Shown piece by piece: positions 35,382-43,361 of a stretch of 64,000 nucleotides of DNA. The notes beneath the pieces were generated by a model that saw only the letters and a list, made by a program, of their open reading frames with translations, was not told the DNA's origin and ran no database searches. The stretch's first letter is position 1, and each line of letters begins with the position of its first letter. The translations under genes were made by a program, and so were the position numbers. This DNA is from Hungatella_A sp034142505 (GTDB taxonomy: Bacteria; Bacillota; Clostridia; Lachnospirales; Lachnospiraceae): NCBI GenBank assembly GCA_034142505.1, contig JAWZDV010000021.1, positions 1-64,000 of the forward strand. Reading direction: 5' to 3'.

Positions 35382-36284
35382 ATGAAACCAGTACTCGTCA
35401 TCGGTTCGACCTGCGTCGATATTATCATCAATATCGACCATCTGCCGAAAACCCAGGAAAATCTCCGCCCAACCGCCCAGTCTATGGCCCTTGGCGGCTG
35501 TGCCTATAATGTGGCCTATATGATGGATCTCTTTCACGCGCCCCACACGTTCCTCTCTCCGGTGGGAGGCGGAACCTACGGCGATTTTGTGTTAAAAGAG
35601 CTGAAAAAACAGGGCCGTGAGGTCCCGGTCTATCTCCCGGAGCAGGAAAACGGCTGCTGCTACTGTCTGGTGGAAGCCACCGGAGAACGCACCTTCCTCT
35701 CCTACCATGGGGCGGAATACACCTTTCAAAAAGAATGGATGGAAGACTATCCGGCTTCCGATTACTCCATGGTCTACCTCTGCGGCCTGGAGGTCGAGGA
35801 ACCGACCGGCAGCAATCTGGTGGAATACTTAGAGGAGCACCCGGACCTCCCGATCTGCTTCGCCCCGGGCCCCAGGGGGGTTCGGATCAAGGACGGCAAA
35901 CTGGAACGCATTTTCGCCCTCTCCCCCATGCTCCATATCAATGAGCTGGAAGCGGAAGCGTTAAGCGGCGTCGGTGATATCCATGATGCCGCAAAAAAAC
36001 TCCAGGACATCACTCACAACACAGTCATCATCACCCTCGGTGAACGCGGCACCTACTGCCTGGAACAAAACGGCGGTTCCTACACCATCCCAGGAATGCC
36101 GGCCACTGTCGTAGATACGATCGGCGCCGGCGATTCCCATATCGGAGCCATTCTCGCCTGTCTCACTGCCGGCCTGCCTCTTCGCAAAGCCATCGAGACT
36201 GCCAACCGGGTGTCCGCCGCCGTTGTCGGAGTGAAGGGAGCCTCCCTTCCAAGAGAGAAATTTGAACAGCTGAACCTGACATAG
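35382..36284 (+). CDS. PfkB-family carbohydrate/nucleoside kinase
   Basis: 300 aa ribokinase-fold kinase. The start at 35382 (MKPVLVIGSTCVDI) follows CAGGAGG; six extra codons upstream are 5' UTR. Substrate-binding LGGCAYNVAYMMDLF matches the first PfkB signature. The anion hole and base are in DTIGAGDSHIGAI (second signature, catalytic Asp at ~251). The substrate is unknown; the fold covers ribose, fructose-1-P, adenosine and pseudouridine kinases. It is monocistronic with its own promoter and terminator. Confidence 0.9.
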   Translation: MKPVLVIGSTCVDIIINIDHLPKTQENLRPTAQSMALGGCAYNVAYMMDLFHAPHTFLSPVGGGTYGDFVLKELKKQGREVPVYLPEQENGCCYCLVEATGERTFLSYHGAEYTFQKEWMEDYPASDYSMVYLCGLEVEEPTGSNLVEYLEEHPDLPICFAPGPRGVRIKDGKLERIFALSPMLHINELEAEALSGVGDIHDAAKKLQDITHNTVIITLGERGTYCLEQNGGSYTIPGMPATVVDTIGAGDSHIGAILACLTAGLPLRKAIETANRVSAAVVGVKGASLPREKFEQLNLT

Positions 36285-36316
36285 CCAGATGACATCTTTC
36301 CATCTTTTCAAAAAAA

Positions 36317-36361
36317 GCCGCAGCGGCACATCAATGAACGTGTACCGCTGCGGCTCTTTTT
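36317..36361. terminator. Bidirectional terminator, pfkB-type gene/potC
   Basis: A 10-bp GC stem, GCCGCAGCGG with its complement, plus CAC/GTG enclose a short loop, followed by TCTTTTT. On the minus strand it is followed by TTTTTTT. It lies between the convergent PfkB gene and potC-type permease gene. Confidence 0.92.
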
Positions 36362-36378
36362 CTAATCTTTTCTTGATC

Positions 36379-37158
36379 TTACACCACGCTCTTCAACCCC
36401 AGCGTCTTCTCAATCAACAGCATCACGCCCAGCGTAATAGCCATCAACAAACTGGCCAGCGCGGCGATGGTCGGATCAAAGTGGTACTCCACATAAGCCA
36501 TCATCTCAATCGGCAGCATGGTCACCCCAGCGCTCGTTAAGAATGCCGATAAGGACACGTTGTTAAAAGAGTTGATGATTGCCATGATACAGGCCGAGGC
36601 AATTCCCGACTTGATATTGGGCAGTACAATGTGAAAGAAGGTATACACCTGCCCTGCGCCCAGGATTCTGGCCGCTTCCTCCGTGGCAAAATCAAAGTTT
36701 GCCAGACTGGAGGTCACCACACGCATCACATAGGGGATCGACAGTATCGTATGGCCGATCAGCAGGCTTGGCAGCGCCGGCAAGTGATAACGGTTTACCA
36801 CATAACGAAGCATCACAAAACCAAGCACGATCACAGGTATCAGCACCGGGGACAGAAACAGTCCCTTGATCGCTTCTTTCCCTTTGAATTTATACCGGTT
36901 CAGCGCATAGGCCGCCGGAAGTCCCAGCAAAAGGGCTATCAGAGTGGCCGCGATGGCTACGATAATACTGTACTTGGCCGCCGCCCCGAAGGATTTCACC
37001 TTTAGAATCTGCTCATACCAGCGCAGCGTAAATCCCTCACCGGGGAACTTCAGATAGGTGGTGTCGCTGAACGAAGCCGCCACAATCACCAGCAGGGGTC
37101 CCACCAGAAATACATAGACAAGTATGGTTATGATCAAGAGTGATTTACTTTTCTTCAT
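36379..37158 (-). CDS. ABC permease, PotC type
   Basis: 259 aa inner-membrane permease of the polyamine/iron/thiamine-type (CUT1) importers. About six TM helices are present: ~8-28, 62-84, 98-118, 130-150, 180-205 and 228-250. The EAA loop that docks the ATPase reads EEAARILGAGQVYTFFHIVLP. It is the last gene of the potB-potA-potD-potC-type unit, 29 bp after the binding-protein gene. Substrate inferred only as a small cation or amine-like compound. Confidence 0.88.
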   Translation of the reverse strand: MKKSKSLLIITILVYVFLVGPLLVIVAASFSDTTYLKFPGEGFTLRWYEQILKVKSFGAAAKYSIIVAIAATLIALLLGLPAAYALNRYKFKGKEAIKGLFLSPVLIPVIVLGFVMLRYVVNRYHLPALPSLLIGHTILSIPYVMRVVTSSLANFDFATEEAARILGAGQVYTFFHIVLPNIKSGIASACIMAIINSFNNVSLSAFLTSAGVTMLPIEMMAYVEYHFDPTIAALASLLMAITLGVMLLIEKTLGLKSVV

Positions 37159-37187
37159 AAAGGTTCCGCTCCTTTTAATTTCCGTTA

Positions 37188-38318
37188 CTATTTTACAGAG
37201 AATAACTCGTTCCAGCGCTCGGTCCAGTCTGCCTTGCTGGTGTTGATCACAGACCAGTCGGAAAGCAACAGATTGTCAATCATTTCCGCGCCGTAGGTGA
37301 AGTTGGCGGACTGTTCTTTGGTCAGTTCCACATCTTTTCTCACCGGAGAATCTACGCCGTCAAGGGCCTCCGCCAGCTGTACTTCCTTGGAAATATAGAA
37401 ATCCAGGAAAGCTTCCGCCAGTTCTTTGTTCTCACAGCCCTTCACAATGTTGATGGTGTTGTAACCGCTGTAGCTTCCCTCCGCCGGGTCCACCCAGATA
37501 TAATCCTCAGAAGCCGCCTTGGCCGCTGTGTAGGAATAGTCAAGCAGAACCGCCGCTGAGATCTCACCCTGGTTTAACATGGTGATGGTATCGTTGGCGC
37601 TGGTGTAGGTCTTGGCTACGTTCGGTTTTAACTCTGCCAGTTTTGCAAAGATGGCATCGTCATCCTTCCCCGGCTCCAGTCCCATCATCTTTGCCACGGA
37701 ATAGTAGAATAACGGACCGGTCGTGGCTGTGATATCAGGAATCGCGATGGAGCCCTCAAACTCCGGATTCCACAGATCCTCCCACTTGGTGATCTCCACC
37801 GGTGTAGTCGCCTGGTCATAGACAATCCCCAGACGGTTGAAGGTATAGGCCGGGCCATACTCCTCGCCAAACGGCGCTTTCGCCGTGTCATACAGTGCAT
37901 CTAAGTTGGTCAGCTTGGCGCTGTCCACCGTCTCAATCAAATCCGCGTCGATCAGATCCGCGATAAACGCATCGCCTATAATCACCACATCGTAGTTGTC
38001 CGGCGACTCTTTGATCTTCGTCACACGCTCGGCGTTCTTGCCGCCCTCTACGATCAGTTCACAGCCGGTTGCCGCCATGAACGGGTCATATACATTTTTC
38101 TGCAGCAGCTCCGCATTGAAGGAAAATGTGGAAATGCTCAGTTTCTGTCCCGCGAACGGTAAATCGCCTGCCGCCACAGTGGTCTCTCCCTCCGCCTTCG
38201 CGGTGGTCTCCGCTCCTGCCGCCGTTGTGTCCGTGGTGCCGGAACCTTTGCCACAGCCGGTCAGAGATCCTGCTGCCAGTACTGCTGCCATGGTGACAGC
38301 CATTAAATTTTTCTTCAT
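37188..38318 (-). CDS. Extracellular solute-binding lipoprotein, PotD type
   Basis: 376 aa. The lipoprotein signal peptide (~1-21) ends in lipobox LTGC, with Cys22 as the lipidated residue. A Thr/Ala-rich linker (~25-50) follows, then a bilobed type 2 periplasmic-binding domain. ITKWEDLWNPEFEGSIAIPD is characteristic of PotD/PotF-like proteins. It captures the substrate for the adjacent permeases. Spermidine/putrescine is the default guess, but the pocket Asp/Glu/Trp set cannot be verified by eye. Confidence 0.87.
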   Translation of the reverse strand: MKKNLMAVTMAAVLAAGSLTGCGKGSGTTDTTAAGAETTAKAEGETTVAAGDLPFAGQKLSISTFSFNAELLQKNVYDPFMAATGCELIVEGGKNAERVTKIKESPDNYDVVIIGDAFIADLIDADLIETVDSAKLTNLDALYDTAKAPFGEEYGPAYTFNRLGIVYDQATTPVEITKWEDLWNPEFEGSIAIPDITATTGPLFYYSVAKMMGLEPGKDDDAIFAKLAELKPNVAKTYTSANDTITMLNQGEISAAVLLDYSYTAAKAASEDYIWVDPAEGSYSGYNTINIVKGCENKELAEAFLDFYISKEVQLAEALDGVDSPVRKDVELTKEQSANFTYGAEMIDNLLLSDWSVINTSKADWTERWNELFSVK

Positions 38319-38339
38319 AATCGTTCTCCTTGTTCTCCC

Positions 38340-39377
38340 TTAAAGCAAAATGATTTTATTGGGTGCCAGAGACAGGGTCACCTGGTCTCCGGTCCTGTAA
38401 ACATTCTCCTGGTCTGTGCTGACTTCCAGTTCCCCGATGTCGGTCCTTACGTTGTACTGGCTGCGCTTGCCAAGGAATGTGTTTACCGTAATCTCTCCCG
38501 GAATGCCGTTCACCACGACAGAGCCTGCCGGCGCTACTGAGATATCCTCCGGGCGGATGCAGGCCTTAAAGCTCTCTCCTGCCTTCCCGTGACTCACGCG
38601 GATGCCCTGCCCGTTCACTGCCCGGTACATGTCGGCTTCCTCCGCCTTCGTCAAATCAATAAAATTCTCAAATCCCACAAAATGGGCGATAAATTCCGTA
38701 TTCGGATGGTTGTAGATGGCCGACGGCGCATCCATCTGCTCGATTACGCCTTTGTTCATGATGGCCACCTTGTCGGAGATCGCGAAGCACTCCTCCTGGT
38801 CATGGGTCACATAGATGGCGGTAAATCCAAACTTCTGCTGAAGTCTTCTGATCTCCACGCGCATCTTCACCCGCAGCTTGGCGTCCAGATTGCTGAGCGG
38901 TTCATCTAACAGCAGCAGGTCCGGTTTGATCACAAGCGCTCTCGCCAAAGCCACCCTCTGCCTCTGTCCGCCCGACATTTCCTTGGGGAAACGGTTCTCA
39001 AAGCCCACCAGATCCACGGTTTCCAGCATGTTCATCACTTCTTTTTTCGTCTGCTCCGCCGACAGCTTCCTCATCTTCAAACCGAAGGCCACATTGTCAA
39101 AGATGGTCATATGAGGGAACAGCGCGTAGCTCTGGAACACAAAACCGAAGTTCCTCTTATGCAGCGGAACGTTGGTGTAATCCTTTCCATCAAACAGAAA
39201 GGTTCCCGCCATCGGGTTTGAAAATCCGGCAATCAGTCGCAGCGTCGTGGTCTTGCCACAGCCGCTGGAGCCAAGCAGGGACACTAACTCGCCCTTCTCC
39301 ACCTTGAAATCTAAATCCTTTAAGATAATATTGTTATCATATCCCGCCGTGATATTTTGTAATTCTAATAAAGACAT
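38340..39377 (-). CDS. ABC transporter ATPase, PotA type
   Basis: 345 aa from the ATG at 39377 (MSLLELQNITAGY) behind GAAGGAGAACC; the longer frame to 39590 reads the upstream permease gene out of frame. Walker A GSSGCGKTT, signature MSGGQRQRVALARAL, Walker B LLLLDEPLSNLD and switch His in VTHDQEE are intact. The C-terminal TOBE domain spans ~275-345. Its start is 14 bp after the PotB-type stop; the PotD-type gene follows 21 bp after its own stop. Confidence 0.93.
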   Translation of the reverse strand: MSLLELQNITAGYDNNIILKDLDFKVEKGELVSLLGSSGCGKTTTLRLIAGFSNPMAGTFLFDGKDYTNVPLHKRNFGFVFQSYALFPHMTIFDNVAFGLKMRKLSAEQTKKEVMNMLETVDLVGFENRFPKEMSGGQRQRVALARALVIKPDLLLLDEPLSNLDAKLRVKMRVEIRRLQQKFGFTAIYVTHDQEECFAISDKVAIMNKGVIEQMDAPSAIYNHPNTEFIAHFVGFENFIDLTKAEEADMYRAVNGQGIRVSHGKAGESFKACIRPEDISVAPAGSVVVNGIPGEITVNTFLGKRSQYNVRTDIGELEVSTDQENVYRTGDQVTLSLAPNKIILL

Positions 39378-39391
39378 AGGGTTCTCCTTCT

Positions 39392-40225
39392 CTATATGGT
39401 TGGATTCAATTTCCGGCTCACCGCGTTGATCCCGGTGGAGATCACGATGGTCACTACAATCATCACCACCGCCACCACCGAAGCCTGGGTCCAGTCTCCG
39501 AGAGACATGGCCTGCTGGTAGATCATGGTGGCCAGCACTCTCGTGTCGGTCCCTCCCAGCAGCTGCGGCGTGGTGTATGCCGTCAGACACCCGGTAAATA
39601 CCAGCACGCTTCCTGTTACAAGCCCCGGAATACTGAGCGGAAATACGATATGGCGGAATGCTCCCAGCCTGGTTGCTCCCAGACTGCAGGCCGCCTCATT
39701 TAAATCCTCGGAAATGTTGTCCATCACACCGATCAGCGACAGAATCATTAACGGCAGGAACAGCTGGATAAAGCCTACCACCATGGAAAACTCATTGTAT
39801 AACAGGCTGACAGGCTTGGGAAACAGTCCCAGACTCACCAGGGTCGTATTGACGATCCCCTTCTTGCCCAGGATAACCATCCAGCTGAAGGAACGGATCA
39901 CCGGGCTGGTGAACATGGGGAATACCGCCAATGCCATCAGCATGCCTTTATGCTTTGAATATTTGGAAATGTAATAGGAGGTGGGGAATCCAAGCACCGC
40001 GCATACCACCGTGCTGATCAGACTCAGCTTGATACTGCGCACAAACACCTGCTGGAAGTAGGTGCTGGAAAACAGCTTGAAATATCCGCTTAAGGAAAAA
40101 CTGCCGCCCTCATCAAAAAATGTTTTCAGAATAATCGAAAACAGAGGTATCAGCATAAAAAAGGTGATAAACAATACGCCAGGCAGTAATAACAGCCAAT
40201 AGATTCTGGTCTTCTTCTCTTTCAC
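39392..40225 (-). CDS. ABC permease, PotB type
   Basis: 277 aa permease, first gene of the importer unit. It starts at a GTG (40225) behind GAGAGGGG. About six TM helices are present, starting with YWLLLLPGVLFITFFMLIPLF; the EAA loop reads NEAACSLGATRLGAFRHIVFP. The gene order permease-ATPase-binding protein-permease differs from E. coli potABCD. The upstream gene is an amidohydrolase 181 bp away. Confidence 0.88.
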   Translation of the reverse strand: MKEKKTRIYWLLLLPGVLFITFFMLIPLFSIILKTFFDEGGSFSLSGYFKLFSSTYFQQVFVRSIKLSLISTVVCAVLGFPTSYYISKYSKHKGMLMALAVFPMFTSPVIRSFSWMVILGKKGIVNTTLVSLGLFPKPVSLLYNEFSMVVGFIQLFLPLMILSLIGVMDNISEDLNEAACSLGATRLGAFRHIVFPLSIPGLVTGSVLVFTGCLTAYTTPQLLGGTDTRVLATMIYQQAMSLGDWTQASVVAVVMIVVTIVISTGINAVSRKLNPTI

Positions 40226-40273
40226 TCACAAACCCCTCTCTGGTTTCTGCTTGTTCCCCGACTCAGTTATAAA

Positions 40274-40301
40274 CCGCGCTAATACGAATTGATTAGCACG
40301 G
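40274..40301. terminator. Stem-loop after the amidohydrolase gene
   Basis: CCG-c-GCTAAT and ATTAGC-a-CGG around an 8-nt loop. On the minus strand it is followed by a weak TTTATAA. It may be a weak terminator of the upstream amidohydrolase or an operator of the ABC importer. A TTGACA (minus strand, 40367-40372) upstream has no good -10 box at 17 bp. Confidence 0.4.
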
Positions 40302-40406
40302 CTTATATGCAAAGATGTCAGTATGAATTTCACTAATGAATATACCTTACCATTGTCCGCCGCAAATGTCAACAGCCATAGAACTTTTTCGACAAACTTC
40401 CACAGC

Positions 40407-41738
40407 TTAAATCATATCCCGGTAAACGTCGGCCTTTTCATAAAAATCATGCATATTTTCCATCAATTCCGCCCGGATCTGCTCCAAATCCACACAGGTC
40501 AGCGCCCCATTTCGCACCAAAATCCGGCCGTCCACCATCACCGTGTCCACAACCGACGGGTTGGCAGAATATACCAGCAGGGAATAAGGGTTATAGCAGG
40601 GGAACATCTGCACCTTGTCAGGATTAAGCAGCACTAGGTCGGCCTTCTTTCCCGGTTCTATGGAGCCGGTCATCTGCTCCGCGCCAAGTACTCTGGCGCC
40701 GCCCATGGTTCCCAGGCGGACGATCTCCTTTGCGGGGAACAGGCTTCTGTCGTGGTTCCAGGTCTTCTGGAAGGAAGCAAACAGCCGGAACTGGGTGAAT
40801 AAATCCAGGGTATTCCCAGAAGACGGACCATCCGTGCCAAAGCCGACCGGGATGTGATGGGCCAGCAGCTCTTTCACCGGCGCCACACCCTTGCCTGCTT
40901 TGGTGTTGGAGCCGATGCAGTGGGACACCTTTGTGCCTGCTTCCTCCATCAGTTCTAAATCGTGATCCGTCAGATGAATGCAGTGGGCGGCAATCAAGCG
41001 GCTGTCCAGCATTCCCCTGCTGTGCAGGAATTCCACCGGTGTCTGGTTATAGGTTTCCCTGAAATGGCTCATTTCATAATCCATCTCACTGACATGCATG
41101 GTCCACGGCACATCGAGGGCCTCGGCAAGGTCACAGGCTTTCTTTAACATGTCCGGGGAATTGGTGCTGGTTCCGTGGGGAGCGATCATAGGGGTAACCA
41201 GCGGATGGCCTTTCCAGGTTTTGATGAAATCTTCCCCGTAGGACAGACCGCCGTAAGGCTCGCTGCTGTCGCAGGTCTCCTGATTGATCACCGTCTCTCC
41301 CAGATAACCGCGGATGCCAATCTCCTCACAGGCTCTCGCCACCTGGTCCTCAAAGTAATACATGTCCGCAAATGTGGTTACTCCGGCCAGCAGCATTTCA
41401 CAGATGCCGTAGCGGGCGCCGGTGTATACCAGTTTTGGCGTCATGGCCGCTAATTCCAGCGGGAAGAGGAAACGGCGCAGACGGTCCGGGCAGTCATCTC
41501 CCATGGAGCGGAACGGTACCATGGAGACGTGGCAGTGGGTATTCACCATACCGGGCATCAGGATGCCGCCGCGGCCGTCTATCACCTTGCCGCAGACTGC
41601 CGGCAGTTCCCCGCCGTCTCCGGAACCCACCTCACGGATCACCTGGTCTTCCACCAGTACATAGCCGTCCCTTAATTCCTCCAGATCTTGATTCATCGTC
41701 AATACGGTCACATGATTGATCAACGTTCTCATAACCAT
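40407..41738 (-). CDS. Amidohydrolase/deaminase (SsnA/MtaD/GuaD type)
   Basis: 443 aa metallo-dependent amidohydrolase of the COG0402 chlorohydrolase/deaminase group. Metal ligands: NTHCHVSM (HxH), MHVSEMD and AAHCIHL (His), and GTDGPSSG (Asp). The group includes S-adenosylhomocysteine/methylthioadenosine deaminase, guanine deaminase and SsnA; I cannot choose between them. A cytosolic aminohydrolase next to an ABC importer suggests that the importer brings in its substrate (inference). AAAGGAACGAG precedes the ATG; MRTL two codons on is an alternative. Confidence 0.85.
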   Translation of the reverse strand: MVMRTLINHVTVLTMNQDLEELRDGYVLVEDQVIREVGSGDGGELPAVCGKVIDGRGGILMPGMVNTHCHVSMVPFRSMGDDCPDRLRRFLFPLELAAMTPKLVYTGARYGICEMLLAGVTTFADMYYFEDQVARACEEIGIRGYLGETVINQETCDSSEPYGGLSYGEDFIKTWKGHPLVTPMIAPHGTSTNSPDMLKKACDLAEALDVPWTMHVSEMDYEMSHFRETYNQTPVEFLHSRGMLDSRLIAAHCIHLTDHDLELMEEAGTKVSHCIGSNTKAGKGVAPVKELLAHHIPVGFGTDGPSSGNTLDLFTQFRLFASFQKTWNHDRSLFPAKEIVRLGTMGGARVLGAEQMTGSIEPGKKADLVLLNPDKVQMFPCYNPYSLLVYSANPSVVDTVMVDGRILVRNGALTCVDLEQIRAELMENMHDFYEKADVYRDMI

Positions 41739-41786
41739 CTCGTTCCTTTCTATCGCGAATGCCTTTGCCTTTTTTTGTTTATGTAT

Positions 41787-43052
41787 TTAATTTGCTTTCC
41801 GGTTGATAAATTCTGTCTTTGTCTTGGAGTAGATAAACTTCTGGCTGCGGTACAGTCCGTAATATCCCGATAAGGTAAAGCTTACCGCAATAATGATAGA
41901 AAAATACGGCATGGCCTCAAATCCGAACAGTTCAAAGGCCAGCAGTGCGCTGGCGATCGGGCAGTTGGTCACCCCAACGAACAAAGCCGCCATCCCGCAG
42001 GCCGCGCACAGCGACGGGGAGACGCCCAGCAAGATACCGACAGCCGCTCCGAATGTGGCTCCTACACAGAGAGTCGGCACAATCTCGCCGCCTTTAAAAC
42101 CGGCTCCCAGCGTCACCGCCGTGAACAGCATTTTCACCAGGAAGGCTTCGTAACGCACATCTCCCTCCATGCTCTGCTCGATCAGAGGAATCCCGCCGCC
42201 ATTGTAAACCCTGGTTCTCACCAGGAGGCTTAAGACTACAAGTATCACACTGCCGGCCAGAATCCTGGCGTAAGGGCTTTTGATATAGGTGCGGTATAAA
42301 TGCTCGGAGCCGTGCAGCATCACGCACATCAGCACGCTGACCATGGCGCACATCAGACCCAGCAGAACGATGAAAGCCATGGAGCCAAGCGTCACAGGCG
42401 GGATTTCATGGATGAGGAAATGTTCCGGACTTAAGTTCAGCATTCCAGCAATTCCTGCACCGATAAATGAGGCAAACAGACAGGGAACCAGGGCCGCGTA
42501 GTACATGATTCCGATGCTGATGACCTCCATAGAGAATACGCCGGCCGCCAGCGGCGTCCCGAATAAGGCGCCGAAACAGGCGCTCATGCCGCACATGACA
42601 GCGATTTTTTTGTCCTTCTCATCCAGCTTTAGTACTTTTCCGAAAAGACTGCCCAGACTGCCGCCTAATTGGAGGGCGGCTCCTTCACGGCCGGCTGAGC
42701 CGCCGCCTAACTGAGTTAAGATGGTGCTGACGAAGATTAACGGTCCTGTGGTGGGCGTGATCTTCTCGTTAGAGGAGATGGCCTCGATGACCATGTTGGT
42801 GCCTTTGTTTCCCTCCTCGTTGAAGGTCCGGTACAGCCAGACGATGAGGAGACCGGCGGCGGGAAGAAGGAACAGGGACCAGCTGTGGCTGTTAAAGAAG
42901 TTGGACGCTATGCCGATTCCTTTGCCGAATAATGCTCCGGCCAGACCGGCGGCGGAGCCGATGACGCAGGAAATGGCTGTCCATTTTAGAAAGTATTGCA
43001 GATTCGCTCCAACTGGAGTTTTGGCTGTGTAATGAAAGAGTTTCTTTGGCAT
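41787..43052 (-). CDS. ClC-family anion channel/antiporter
   Basis: 421 aa with ~10-11 hydrophobic helices. The gating-Glu motif appears as GSAGREGAALQLGG, where canonical ClC has GREGP. The first selectivity motif (GSGIP in EriC) is not recognisable; NKGTNMVIEAI stands in its place. GAGFKGGEIVPTLCVGATFG matches the third ClC signature. It could be a chloride/proton antiporter or a fluoride-exporting ClC-F; the divergent filter leaves this open. It lies downstream of ilvA and the repeat element. Confidence 0.85.
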   Translation of the reverse strand: MPKKLFHYTAKTPVGANLQYFLKWTAISCVIGSAAGLAGALFGKGIGIASNFFNSHSWSLFLLPAAGLLIVWLYRTFNEEGNKGTNMVIEAISSNEKITPTTGPLIFVSTILTQLGGGSAGREGAALQLGGSLGSLFGKVLKLDEKDKKIAVMCGMSACFGALFGTPLAAGVFSMEVISIGIMYYAALVPCLFASFIGAGIAGMLNLSPEHFLIHEIPPVTLGSMAFIVLLGLMCAMVSVLMCVMLHGSEHLYRTYIKSPYARILAGSVILVVLSLLVRTRVYNGGGIPLIEQSMEGDVRYEAFLVKMLFTAVTLGAGFKGGEIVPTLCVGATFGAAVGILLGVSPSLCAACGMAALFVGVTNCPIASALLAFELFGFEAMPYFSIIIAVSFTLSGYYGLYRSQKFIYSKTKTEFINRKAN

Positions 43053-43102
43053 TGTTTCAGTTCCCCCTGTGTAAAAAACTGTGTTCTGTTATGGATGGCG
43101 GA

Positions 43103-43156
43103 ATAAGCCAGAACTCACTGTGTTTCTCGGAACTAAGTCAGTGAGGTCTGGCTTAT
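43103..43156. repeat. 18-bp inverted repeat in clc/ilvA gap
   Basis: The arms at 43103-43120 (ATAAGCCAGAACTCACTG) and 43139-43156 match in 17 of 18 positions around an 18-nt loop. No U-tract follows on either strand. It lies ~50 bp before the ClC gene, in the same gap as the 132-bp repeat, and could be a weak terminator, an RNA 3' structure or a regulator site. Confidence 0.7.
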
Positions 43157-43216
43157 GTGTGATTTGTGGTTTGGGGTTTGGGGCAGTAGTTTAGATGGCA
43201 CATGTTCTTGACTGCT

Positions 43217-43348
43217 GCGACGGCTAATCTTCTTGACCGAAAAAGCCGGTCAAGAAGCATCGGATGTCCATCCGATGTGAAAATTGGTATAAGAAGGTGC
43301 TTACAAGCGAGCTTGACGCACCTTCTTATACCAATTTTCCCGCCGTCT
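43217..43348 (-). repeat. 132-bp triple-hairpin repeat, copy 1
   Basis: It ends 13 bp from the ilvA stop, on the 3' side of that gene. It is bounded by GACGGC and GCCGTC. In plus-strand order it holds hairpin A (11-bp stem, CTTCTTGACCG with its complement), hairpin B (CATCGGATG-TC-CATCCGATG) and hairpin C (22-bp stem whose loop holds CAAGC/GCTTG). A second copy of identical length lies at 62834-62965. Hairpins A and B are almost identical between copies, while stem C differs at seven positions, each compensated on the other arm. No transposase or known repeat family is recognised. Confidence 0.9.
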
Positions 43349-43361
43349 GGTCTGTTGCGTT

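Noticed and set aside
40361..40390. Perfect TTGACA on the minus strand upstream of the ABC importer as a promoter.
   Set aside because: The best -10 at 17 bp is TAAGGT (3/6); not listed as a feature, although the importer must have a promoter nearby or read through from the amidohydrolase gene.
43217..43348. Integron attC site or CRISPR unit as explanation of the 132-bp repeat.
   Set aside because: No attC R/L boxes, no integrase, no array; hairpins A and B are sequence-conserved, unlike attC sites.
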